From the NCBI RefSeq assembly GCF_013204795.1, contig NZ_JABMKW010000003.1, positions 1 to 64,000 of the forward strand: a DNA stretch of 64,000 bases, read 5' to 3'. Positions within the stretch are counted from its first letter, which is position 1, and each line of letters starts with the position of its first letter. The stretch comes from Pedobacter panaciterrae (GTDB lineage: Bacteria > Bacteroidota > Bacteroidia > Sphingobacteriales > Sphingobacteriaceae). The translations under genes were made by a program, and so were the position numbers. The notes beneath the pieces are model-generated. The model did not search any database, had not been told where the DNA came from, and worked only from the letters and a program-made list of their open reading frames with translations. This document shows positions 1 to 8,224 of this stretch, one piece after another.

Positions 1-413
1 AACCTGCTTAGCATTTTATTCATTTTTGGACCTGCATATGCATCTGCAATCAAAGGATTACAAGCCGCTTCTGTACATCCGTTACCAAATCCTATAAAAA
101 GTGTAGAAACAAGTAACCCTACATATCCTCCGGCATATATGGTCAATAAGATACCAATAGTATGGGCGACAAATGCAGCTTTCATAATGTTTTTAGGCCC
201 AAAAGTGTGATAAACCAACCCACCAATGATCATAGAGATCGGAAATCCTAAAAAGAACATACTGTTGATAAATCCAAGCTGTTCTGCAGTCAGGTTAAAT
301 TGCGCTCCGAGCTGGGGTAAAATACCCGCCCTGATAGAGAAGGTAAAAGCTGTGGTGATCACGGCAAAGCAACTCCCGTTGAATAAGGCACTCTTGTTAA
401 TGTTTTCGTTCAT
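1..413 (-). CDS. MFS transporter, N-terminal part (cut by window edge)
   Basis: The first 137 codons of a major facilitator superfamily permease, reading leftwards off the window. Its ATG lies at 411-413. Visible are several hydrophobic helices, a GGLVYHTFGPKN loop between helices 2 and 3 that fits the conserved MFS inter-helix motif, and a helix containing GFGNGCTEAACNP, which resembles sugar/H+ symporters of the FucP-like type. It should be an inner-membrane uptake protein. It is on the same strand as the esterase and the GH95 fucosidase-type enzyme just upstream, so import of the released sugar is a reasonable inference, but the substrate cannot be read from this fragment. Confidence 0.75.
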   Translation of the reverse strand, partial: MNENINKSALFNGSCFAVITTAFTFSIRAGILPQLGAQFNLTAEQLGFINSMFFLGFPISMIIGGLVYHTFGPKNIMKAAFVAHTIGILLTIYAGGYVGLLVSTLFIGFGNGCTEAACNPLIADAYAGPKMNKMLSR

Positions 414-520
414 AATATAATGGTTATTTGGTTAGCAAAATCATCTTAAGGGATAGATTAAGTGTTTGGAAATATACAATTAATTTGTTTTTTTAAAAAT
501 AGTATATTTTTCATTAAGTG

Positions 521-1162
521 TTATTTATTAAACTTGATCTTTCTAAATATACGTTTCGCCATAATTCTGGATGCTTCTGCATTAGGATGTATTTTATCTG
601 GCATAAGTTCAGGCTTATCTATCAACAAAACATGCATATCTAAAACCTCCACTTTATTCTCATTGGCCACATTCATTATTTTTGGGATAATCTGTTTTAC
701 AATCACAGGATCCCATATTCCTGCTGTATCCGCTACAAAAGACACTACAGGTAACAGCAATATAATACGTGGATGGGAAGGCAAATCTTTAAAAGATTTA
801 ATCATAGCATGGTAATCCTGCTCATATTCATTTAATCTGGATCTGTTAATCAATTTGCTATCATTTCCACCAAGATCAATAACCACAATATCAGGATTAC
901 GCTTTAAAGCTTTCTGATACTCATTGGTTTTGTAATATGGTGAATCCCCGTTTCGCAGAAGCGTACAACCACTTACACCATAGTTTTCTACGGCATAACT
1001 GCTTCCCAGATATCTTTGAAGCTGAGCCGGAAAGGAGTTTTGCTCCCTGTTTTCCACCATTGCCCCATAAGTTATACTTGCTCCAATGCAGGCTACTTTA
1101 GTAACCGCATTAGAGTTAGTATAAAAGCAAAGTGCAAGTAATAGACTAAATAACATTTTCAT
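521..1162 (-). CDS. SGNH/GDSL-family esterase (secreted)
   Basis: A 213-residue SGNH-fold hydrolase with an N-terminal signal peptide (about residues 1-19). The four conserved blocks are present: GAS with nucleophile Ser29 (the usual GDS is altered to GAS), the block II glycine near Gly62, GGND with Asn100, and DKIH with Asp189 and His192 as the rest of the triad. Such enzymes remove acetyl or other acyl groups from glycans, or act as lipases. It starts 9 nt after the GH95 stop codon on the same strand, so it is very probably co-transcribed. De-O-acetylation of a plant or host glycan before fucosidase attack is an inference. The substrate is unknown. Confidence 0.82.
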   Translation of the reverse strand: MKMLFSLLLALCFYTNSNAVTKVACIGASITYGAMVENREQNSFPAQLQRYLGSSYAVENYGVSGCTLLRNGDSPYYKTNEYQKALKRNPDIVVIDLGGNDSKLINRSRLNEYEQDYHAMIKSFKDLPSHPRIILLLPVVSFVADTAGIWDPVIVKQIIPKIMNVANENKVEVLDMHVLLIDKPELMPDKIHPNAEASRIMAKRIFRKIKFNK

Positions 1163-1170
1163 CTTTTAAA

Positions 1171-3645
1171 TTACTCACTAATGAAAGTATATGTTTTACC
1201 AGCAGTGGTATCGAAATCATAAAGAATGGTTTCGTTAATGGATGGCTTATTCAGGTTGGCCTTAGCAGATATAACTGGTGTAGCTATTTTATCAATCTGA
1301 TAAAACTGATTTGGGTTATCTCCTTTTGCGGGTTTAAGAGAGTTTCCTTTTAGCACATTAGGAACACGTAAGCGACAATTACCACCAAGTTTTGATTTAA
1401 TGGTAACCTTGCTCAATTTTCCATTTTTCCAGGTGATGTTCTCAATTTCAAAACCTCCTGGAGCTCTTAACCCACTAATACTTCCGTCCTTCCATTCATC
1501 AGGCATCGCCGGAAGCAGTTGGATAGAGCCATCGTGGGCCTGTAATAACATTTCAGTAATACCTGCCGTGCATCCAAAATTACCATCTATCTGGAAAGGA
1601 GGATGTGCATCAAACAAATTAGGGTACGTTCCCCCGCCACTGTTTTCACCACCTTTATTTAATCCTGTAGGCGTAAGCTGGTTTCTAATTAGTTTATAAG
1701 CATGATTACCATCCTGTAATCTGGCCCACAGGTTTACCTTCCATCCCATAGACCATCCTGTAGAAACATCTCCCCTCTGGATCAATGAGGTATGCGCAGC
1801 GTCAAACAATTCAGGAGTACGTAAAGGAGAAATCTGATTTGCAGGATACAAACCAAAAAGGTGAGAAACATGCCTGTGTTTGTCATTAGGATCATCCAGA
1901 TCCTGCATCCATTCCTGCAGTTGGCCGTACTGCCCTACCTGCATTGGGGCAAGCCTATTACGCATGGCCTTAATTTTAGCTACAAGATCTTTATCCGTAT
2001 TTAGTGCCTCGGCAGCTCTTATGGTGTTAGAGAACAGATCAAACACAAGCTGGTTATCCATAGTTGCACCAGCGGCTATAGATTTACCTTTATGAGCTCT
2101 TGGTGCATTTTCTGGCGACATAGAGGGCGATACCACCATCCATTTATGAACTGGTTCTTCTACAAGGAAATCCAAATAAAACTCTGCCGCACCTTTTAAT
2201 GCCGGGTATACTGTGGCAAGGTATTTTTTGTCTCCGTTATATAAATACTTTTCCCAAACATGGCGACTTAACCACGCTCCGCCCATAGGCCACATTGCAG
2301 AATAAATACCATCAACCGGGCCGGTTATTCTCCAAAGATCCGTGTTATGGTGTGTTACCCAACCGCCGGAGCCATACATAACCTTTGCAGTTTCGCGCCC
2401 TGTATGAGAAAGGTCTTTTACCATTTCTATCAGCGGGTTATGCATTTCGGTCAGGTTAGTCCCTTCAGCTGGCCAGTAGTTCATTTCAGTATTAATGTTA
2501 ATGGTATATTTACTTCCCCATGGCGGATCCATTTTATTGTTCCAAATTCCTTGCAGGTTGGCAGGCTGGCCACCTGGCTGAGAAGACGAGATCAATAAAT
2601 AACGACCAAACTGATAATAAATAGCTGCCAATTGAGGGTCATTGCCATTTGCAAAGTCCTTTAACCTAACATCTGTAGGATTCTTAATAGAATCTGTTTT
2701 ACCAAGATCAATTTTTACACGGTTAAAATATTTTTGATAAGCTGCAACATGATCCTTCAATAGCTGAGGATAGCTTTTCTTTAATGCAGCATTCAAATAG
2801 GTTCCAGAGCGTTTGTTTTCATCAGCACTGATGTCGTTATAGTTCACAAAATTGGTTGCAATAGAAACATATATGGTAACACTGTTCGCTCCTTTAACAC
2901 TAACCTGATCATCTGATAAAGAAAGCTGTCCACCTTCATTTTTAACTTTTGCTATTGCATTAAATTTAACCTTACCTGGAACGTTCTCTCTGTCGCTGCT
3001 TATTCCCGACAAGTGTATTTCATTTGTATTAATAGCTTTAGCAGACCCTTTGTGCTCAGTTGCCATTGATGCGTTAAACGTTATGCTACCTGGCTTACTC
3101 GCGGTTAACCTGACTACTATTGCCTGATCTGGTATAGAAGAAAAAATGGTGCGGGTATAATTAACTCCATTAACTACGTAAGTACTTTTAACTACGGCAT
3201 CAGCAAGATTTAGCTCGCGGTAATAGTTCGAAAAGTTTTCATGCCCCGGAAAGTTCAGATTTAAATCGCCCACTGGCTGATACTTCATTCCGTTGTTCTT
3301 TTTAGACTGGATAGCCTTTTCAGCAAGCGCATTGGCTTCCACATATTTATCTTCAAAAAGTAGTTTTCTCACTTCTGGTAAAGCACCCAAAGCATCGGGG
3401 TTGTCATTGCGATTTGGGCTCCCACTCCATACTGTAGATTCGTTTAAACTGATCTTTTCGTGGGCAGTATTTCCATAGATCATGGCGGCTAGTCTTCCAT
3501 TTCCTATTGGAAGAGCAGCTTCCCAAACAGATCCTGCCGGAGATTTATACCATAATTTCAAATCTTTCTCTTGCGAGAATGCAGATATGGTTATGCCCAT
3601 AAGTAAAGCATAAGCCACAATAATTGTTTTTAGGTTGGTGAACAT
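1171..3645 (-). CDS. Glycoside hydrolase family 95, alpha-L-fucosidase type
   Basis: An 824-residue secreted or periplasmic enzyme with a signal peptide ending near residue 25 (AFSQ). The N-terminal beta-sandwich opens with [20 protein letters not shown] and a [14 protein letters not shown] motif, typical of GH95. The (alpha/alpha)6 barrel follows from about residue 330. Residues Asn383/Asn385 (in NINTEMNYW), Glu512 (in SPENAP) and Asp687 (in QIDGNFG) probably match the catalytic Asn, Glu and Asp of the Bifidobacterium 1,2-alpha-L-fucosidase AfcA. Their spacing is close to that in AfcA but was not aligned. GH95 also contains alpha-galactosidases, so fucose specificity is likely but not certain. 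It lies upstream of the esterase and MFS permease on the minus strand. Confidence 0.9.
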   Translation of the reverse strand: MFTNLKTIIVAYALLMGITISAFSQEKDLKLWYKSPAGSVWEAALPIGNGRLAAMIYGNTAHEKISLNESTVWSGSPNRNDNPDALGALPEVRKLLFEDKYVEANALAEKAIQSKKNNGMKYQPVGDLNLNFPGHENFSNYYRELNLADAVVKSTYVVNGVNYTRTIFSSIPDQAIVVRLTASKPGSITFNASMATEHKGSAKAINTNEIHLSGISSDRENVPGKVKFNAIAKVKNEGGQLSLSDDQVSVKGANSVTIYVSIATNFVNYNDISADENKRSGTYLNAALKKSYPQLLKDHVAAYQKYFNRVKIDLGKTDSIKNPTDVRLKDFANGNDPQLAAIYYQFGRYLLISSSQPGGQPANLQGIWNNKMDPPWGSKYTININTEMNYWPAEGTNLTEMHNPLIEMVKDLSHTGRETAKVMYGSGGWVTHHNTDLWRITGPVDGIYSAMWPMGGAWLSRHVWEKYLYNGDKKYLATVYPALKGAAEFYLDFLVEEPVHKWMVVSPSMSPENAPRAHKGKSIAAGATMDNQLVFDLFSNTIRAAEALNTDKDLVAKIKAMRNRLAPMQVGQYGQLQEWMQDLDDPNDKHRHVSHLFGLYPANQISPLRTPELFDAAHTSLIQRGDVSTGWSMGWKVNLWARLQDGNHAYKLIRNQLTPTGLNKGGENSGGGTYPNLFDAHPPFQIDGNFGCTAGITEMLLQAHDGSIQLLPAMPDEWKDGSISGLRAPGGFEIENITWKNGKLSKVTIKSKLGGNCRLRVPNVLKGNSLKPAKGDNPNQFYQIDKIATPVISAKANLNKPSINETILYDFDTTAGKTYTFISE

Positions 3646-3977
3646 TGGTTGTTTAATATTTGGTTTGTGTGTAATCTTTTTTACTAATTAATGCATTAGC
3701 ATTAAAAAAAAATTAATATATGATTAATTCCATTATGGTTTACATTATTGGTTTAGTTTTCATGTTCAAACACATAATTATTACAATCTATACCGTTCCT
3801 TATTCCTAAATCCCAATCACTTGGATTGCTTTTCATACTATGAATCTTGTTTAACTACCTCAATCGCATTGGAGAACAATTTACTTTGACTAATGGTGAT
3901 GTAGGAGAAAATATGGCAGCCATTTTTTATATCTTTATATCTGCAATGTAAATAAGCCTCAAAAGAATCTTACAGTC
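3646..3977. other. Intergenic region between divergent genes
   Basis: An AT-rich stretch between the GH95 gene (minus) and the DUF1835 gene (plus), so it must hold promoters for both directions. Apart from the palindrome at 3688-3705, I see no convincing ORF, RNA gene or terminator. Confidence 0.6.
3688..3705. promoter_or_regulatory. Candidate operator: TTAATGC-N4-GCATTAA
   Basis: A perfect 7-bp inverted repeat with a 4-nt spacer, 43 bp upstream of the GH95 start codon. The 18-bp symmetric form is like dimeric repressor or activator sites (LacI, GntR or MarR type). No regulator gene is next to it in the window. In AT-rich DNA a short palindrome can arise by chance, so this is only a candidate. 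Confidence 0.25.
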
Positions 3978-4730
3978 ATGGTGTACAATATTTTAAACGG
4001 CGACTCCCTTGCTTATAGTTTTCCAGAAGCAAAAATTGAAGGGGATGTTATTGTTGTTAGAGAAGGTCTTATTGACGGAGAATTATCAGGAGACAACCTA
4101 CATGACTTTTGGCAATCAAGAGCCAAATACATGAGAATAACTGAAACCGAATACAATAATTCTGTTGTAAAAGAATTTGAAAAAATAATAAATGCACCCG
4201 ATCATTCAGAGTTTAATCTTTGGTTTGAGTATGACTTGTTTTGTCAAGTAAATATGTGGTTTGTTATTTCAATTATCAATAGTTTGTCAATAAAGAAAAA
4301 AGTTTTTGCTGTTTACACTTCTTATTTAGACAAAACCAGTAAACAATTTTGGAATGGCTTTGGATCAGCAAATTCAGATGAACTTAAAGTTTGTTATGCG
4401 AATAGACTTCCTTTAAGTGAAGCCGACATAAATTTAGGACAACAATTATGGAAAGCTTACAAAAACGGCAATCTTGAAGAGTTGACAAATCTTTCAAAAC
4501 ATCAATCTTTAGTTTTTCCGTATTTACAAGAAGTAGTGAAGGCGCATGTTGACCGCTTTCCAAAAGATGGCACAACAGGAAGACCTGAAAAAGTTATTGA
4601 AGACATCACGAAAAATATTTCTACTGATTTTCATAAAGTGTTCAAAGAATTTTGGAATAGAGAAAGCGTTTATGGTTTTGGTGACGTTCAATTAAAAAGT
4701 CTCTATGACAAAGTAATGCACTACCGCTAA
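3978..4730 (+). CDS. DUF1835 domain protein
   Basis: A 250-residue soluble protein without a signal peptide. The N-terminus shows the DUF1835 pattern: a short beta-strand followed by NGDS (residues 7-10), then strand GDVIVVREGLIDGEL (about 22-36). Family members are cytoplasmic proteins of unknown biochemical activity. The C-terminal half has charged helices and a GRPEKVIEDITKN stretch. It is preceded by a divergent promoter region and followed 90 nt later by the crotonase gene, with no clear functional link to either. I do not assign a function. Confidence 0.75.
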   Translation: MVYNILNGDSLAYSFPEAKIEGDVIVVREGLIDGELSGDNLHDFWQSRAKYMRITETEYNNSVVKEFEKIINAPDHSEFNLWFEYDLFCQVNMWFVISIINSLSIKKKVFAVYTSYLDKTSKQFWNGFGSANSDELKVCYANRLPLSEADINLGQQLWKAYKNGNLEELTNLSKHQSLVFPYLQEVVKAHVDRFPKDGTTGRPEKVIEDITKNISTDFHKVFKEFWNRESVYGFGDVQLKSLYDKVMHYR

Positions 4731-4820
4731 TATTTGTATGCCACAGACGTAGCCCCCTTAAAGGAACAAAAAACACCAATAATTACTTATTTATTAGGAT
4801 TTAGTAGATATTTACAGATT

Positions 4821-5600
4821 ATGACAGAACCCCTCGTTTTATATTCAGTAAGTGAGCGTATAGCAACTATTGCTATAAATCGTCCTGAGAAGCGTAATGC
4901 ATTAAATCCCGATCTTGTTCAGCAGTTAACGGATTCGTTCATCAGCGCATCAGAGGATGATGGCGTAAAAGTGATTGTTTTAAAAGCTAACGGTGCTGTT
5001 TTTAGTGCAGGTGCTGATCTGGCTTATTTGCAGCAATTGCAGTTAAATACTTATGAAGAAAACCTTGCCGATTCTGAGAACCTAAAGCGACTGTTTACCA
5101 CCATTTATTATTTACCTAAGGTTGTCATAGCTCAGGTAGAAGGGCATGCAATTGCCGGAGGCTGTGGACTTGCAACTGTTTGCGACATTACATTTTCTGT
5201 TCCTGAGGCCAATTTTGGCTACACTGAAGTAAAACTGGGATTTGTTCCGGCTATAGTATCCTGCTTTTTATTACGCAAAACAAGTGAAACTATTGCTAAA
5301 AAAATACTACTGACAGGAAGCCTTTTTTCTGCACAAGAGGCACTTGAGCATGGATTAATAACGTTTGTAACAAACAAAGAAGAGATTAGTCAAAAAGTGA
5401 AAGATTTTGCATTAAATTTGTGTAATGAAGCTTCAGCAAATTCGTTAATGGTAACTAAGCAGCTAATCGGGCAGACTACAAATCCTTTATTGGAGAAATG
5501 CTTGTCGCTAGCCGTTCAGATAAATGCCAGGGTAAGAGATACTGATGATTTCAAAAAAGGAATTGCCTCTTTCATTAACAAGGAAAAGATAAAGTGGTAA
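4821..5600 (+). CDS. Enoyl-CoA hydratase/isomerase family protein
   Basis: A 259-residue crotonase-fold protein, acting on acyl-CoA thioesters in the cytoplasm. The start ATG at 4821 gives the usual family N-terminus (MTEPLVLYSVSERIATIAIN). The frame is open upstream to 4734, but that extension does not resemble the family. Oxyanion-hole motifs are FSAGADL (61-67) and IAGGCGL (111-117). The acidic residue that aligns with the second catalytic Glu of rat enoyl-CoA hydratase is Glu136 (YTEVKLG). The position of the first catalytic Glu is Gly116. This suggests an isomerase, a methylglutaconyl-type hydratase, or another crotonase reaction rather than a classic hydratase. No beta-oxidation genes are nearby. 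Confidence 0.85.
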   Translation: MTEPLVLYSVSERIATIAINRPEKRNALNPDLVQQLTDSFISASEDDGVKVIVLKANGAVFSAGADLAYLQQLQLNTYEENLADSENLKRLFTTIYYLPKVVIAQVEGHAIAGGCGLATVCDITFSVPEANFGYTEVKLGFVPAIVSCFLLRKTSETIAKKILLTGSLFSAQEALEHGLITFVTNKEEISQKVKDFALNLCNEASANSLMVTKQLIGQTTNPLLEKCLSLAVQINARVRDTDDFKKGIASFINKEKIKW

Positions 5601-5667
5601 TTACCTTTTGATTGTGACAAATGCTAATAGAACTATACTAATACATAAAAAAACTAAAAACCAGAAA

Positions 5668-6348
5668 ATGTTTAAATCAATCAAAACCGGTGTTGTAGCT
5701 GTAATTTTAATCAGCACGGCCATTGTTGCTAAAGCTCAAAAAATTGTAGATCAGGGAACATTAACCTTTGGAATTGAGTATCAATTAACAGATGATCAAA
5801 AGAAGGTTATAGATCCTTCTGTTCTTCCTTCCGAAAGTAAAGTTCAGTTTAATGGCAATATATCTAAAATTGAAATGGATATGGGCCCTGCAATGATAAA
5901 GGTATTTTCTGATGGAGCTGCCAGAACTGCATTAGTACTTATAGATATTCCGGTTGCCCAAAAACAGTATGCGTCTAAAATGTCTAAAGAAGATTTAGAC
6001 AAACAAACAGGAAACCTGGTATTCAGCGACTTTAAAGCAACAGGCGAAAAACAAACAATCGCAGGCTTTAATTCAGAAAAATACACTTATAAAGATAACA
6101 ATGGTGCTAACTACGAAGTTTGGGTTACTACCGATTTAAAGGTTACACCGGGTGCTACCCCTCCAGGATTTGATCAGATAAAAGGTACCCCTGTAAAATA
6201 CACCAACATCAGAGATGGTTTTAAAACAGTAGCAACATTAAAAAGTCTGAAAGAAGAAAAAGTAGGTCCTTTTAGCCTTACTATACCAAGTGGTTATGAA
6301 GAAAAAACAATGGCAGAATTAAAAGCTATGCAAGGTGGTGGCCAATAA
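5668..6348 (+). CDS. Secreted protein of unknown function (DUF4412-like)
   Basis: A 226-residue protein with a clear signal peptide (cationic start, hydrophobic core, cleavage near AKAQ at residue 24). The ATG at 5668 is preferred because it places the signal peptide at the very N-terminus; an in-frame start at 5608 adds about 20 residues that do not fit. The body resembles the DUF4412 type of periplasmic proteins: an early KIEMDMGPAMIKV strand and a late NYEVWVTTDLKVTP strand, predicted mostly beta. It lies 11 nt before the phosphoglycerol-transferase-like gene and is likely in one operon with it and DPP IV. The function is not known. Confidence 0.6.
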   Translation: MFKSIKTGVVAVILISTAIVAKAQKIVDQGTLTFGIEYQLTDDQKKVIDPSVLPSESKVQFNGNISKIEMDMGPAMIKVFSDGAARTALVLIDIPVAQKQYASKMSKEDLDKQTGNLVFSDFKATGEKQTIAGFNSEKYTYKDNNGANYEVWVTTDLKVTPGATPPGFDQIKGTPVKYTNIRDGFKTVATLKSLKEEKVGPFSLTIPSGYEEKTMAELKAMQGGGQ

Positions 6349-6359
6349 CATAGCGTAAA

Positions 6360-8222
6360 ATGTTAAAAAGCTTCCTGTTTTTTGCACGCTTCTTTCTGTT
6401 TTGGCTGTTATTTTTTTTCGTTGACCGCCTTACATTTATCATTATAAATTCAAAAAAACTTGCCATGGTTCCTTTATCGGAAATCATGGCAAGTTTTTAT
6501 CATGCCCTAAAGCTTGATCTGTCGATGACGGCGTACATACTCGTCATTCCTCTTTTCAGCTATATATACTGGCTCTTAAATGGCCGCAAGGTGGTAGAAT
6601 TAAAATGGCTTACCATCTATAACAAAATCCTGATCATATTATTCAGCATTGTATCTGTTGTAAATTTCAATATTTACCGGGAATGGGGTAGCAAAATAAA
6701 CGCAAAAGCTGTTGGTTTTGCCATTTCAACGCCCAACGAAGCACTTGCATCAAGTGCATCCTCTCCTATCGGATTAACGTTATCTTTACTTGTTTTATTG
6801 ATTGTTATAGGTTTTATTCTGCAACGATGGGTTGTACTTAGGAAACTTAGTTTTAAAGCTAGTCCGATCTGGTTACGGGGAATTGCCGTTATCATATTGG
6901 TTTTTTTAAATTTTCTCTTGATACGTGGCGGGTTAGGCGGGTCTCCAATTAATCAAAGCATGGCCTACTTTTCCAAAGAACAGGTTTTAAATCATGCTGC
7001 AGTAAATACAGAGTGGAACCTGTTGTCGAGCGCCCTTGCTGCCCGCATGACCAAGAATAACCCTTATAACTATTTAAGCAAGCAAGCAGCCGATGCAAAT
7101 ATTAAGGAACTTTATACTCCGGCAAAGGACACTACCATCAACATACTTACCACTAAACGACCAAATGTAGTTCTGGTAATCATTGAAAGCTTTACTGCAG
7201 ATCTAACCAAAACACTGGGCAACGAGGATGGTATTACGCCTAACTTTGATACGCTAATACACAAAGGAGTGCTTTTTAGTAATATTTATTCCTCTGGTAG
7301 CAGAACTGACAAAGGATTGGTAGCCACATTAGCTGGCTTCCCTACCCTTGCCGCTGGCAGCATAGTAAAATGGCCTGAAAAAATGCAGAAAATTCCCGGC
7401 ATCTCTCAGCCATTTTTTAAAAACGGGTATCAAACCTCTTTTTTTTATGGTGGAGAATCCGAATTCGACAATTACAAGGCATTTATTTTAAGTCACAATT
7501 ACCAAAAGTTGATTGACAAAAATAATTTTAAAGGTGGAAAAGTAACCAAATGGGGACAATTTGATGAGGCGGTTTTTGACAGGCAGATTGAGGATCTTAA
7601 TAAAGAAAAGCAACCTTTCTTCTCTACCCTGCTTACCCTTACCAATCATGAACCTTATGCGCTTCCGGGCAATTACAAGTTTGGACAGGCTGATAACGTT
7701 GCAAAATTTAAAAGCACCGCACATTATACCGATTCCTGTATCAACGCTTATTTAAACAATGCAAAAAAAGAAAACTGGTATAAAAATACACTCTTTGTAT
7801 TTATTGCAGACCATGGTCACCTTTTACCTAAAAATAGTCACGAAATTTATGTTCCTCAACGTTATCATGTACCCTTATTATTCTATGGAGATGTGATTAA
7901 AGACGAATGTAAGGGCAAAAAATTTGAAGATGTAGGAAGTCAGGCTGATGTGGCTGCCACAATACTTGGCCAGTTGGATATCAGTGCAAAGGAATTTGTG
8001 TGGAGCAAGAACCTCTTAAACCCTTATGCAAAACATTTTGCATTTTTTAGCTGGGATAATGGAATGGGCTTTATTGATAACCAGCAATGTGTTACTTTTG
8101 ACAATGTGGGGAAGACCATATTATACAACAGCAATCCTAAAGATAAGGACCTAACTTTAAAAACCCTTAACACCGCCAAATCATACCTACAAAACGTTTA
8201 TCAGCAATTTATAGAACTATAA
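6360..8222 (+). CDS. LTA synthase-like sulfatase-fold phosphoglycerol transferase
   Basis: A 620-residue inner-membrane enzyme with about five N-terminal transmembrane helices (roughly 5-27, 53-75, 88-105, 137-157, 170-190) and a periplasmic alkaline-phosphatase/sulfatase domain from about residue 265. Metal-site residues of the LtaS family are present: Glu276 (VIIESFTAD), the probable nucleophile Thr316 (SGSRTDKG), His430 (LTNHEPY) and Asp484-His485 (IADHGH). In Gram-positives this family polymerises lipoteichoic acid. In Gram-negatives, relatives add phosphoglycerol or phosphoethanolamine to glycans or lipid A. Which acceptor is used here is unknown. It begins 11 nt after the preceding stop and ends 2 nt before DPP IV. 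Confidence 0.88.
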   Translation: MLKSFLFFARFFLFWLLFFFVDRLTFIIINSKKLAMVPLSEIMASFYHALKLDLSMTAYILVIPLFSYIYWLLNGRKVVELKWLTIYNKILIILFSIVSVVNFNIYREWGSKINAKAVGFAISTPNEALASSASSPIGLTLSLLVLLIVIGFILQRWVVLRKLSFKASPIWLRGIAVIILVFLNFLLIRGGLGGSPINQSMAYFSKEQVLNHAAVNTEWNLLSSALAARMTKNNPYNYLSKQAADANIKELYTPAKDTTINILTTKRPNVVLVIIESFTADLTKTLGNEDGITPNFDTLIHKGVLFSNIYSSGSRTDKGLVATLAGFPTLAAGSIVKWPEKMQKIPGISQPFFKNGYQTSFFYGGESEFDNYKAFILSHNYQKLIDKNNFKGGKVTKWGQFDEAVFDRQIEDLNKEKQPFFSTLLTLTNHEPYALPGNYKFGQADNVAKFKSTAHYTDSCINAYLNNAKKENWYKNTLFVFIADHGHLLPKNSHEIYVPQRYHVPLLFYGDVIKDECKGKKFEDVGSQADVAATILGQLDISAKEFVWSKNLLNPYAKHFAFFSWDNGMGFIDNQQCVTFDNVGKTILYNSNPKDKDLTLKTLNTAKSYLQNVYQQFIEL

Positions 8223-8224
8223 AA

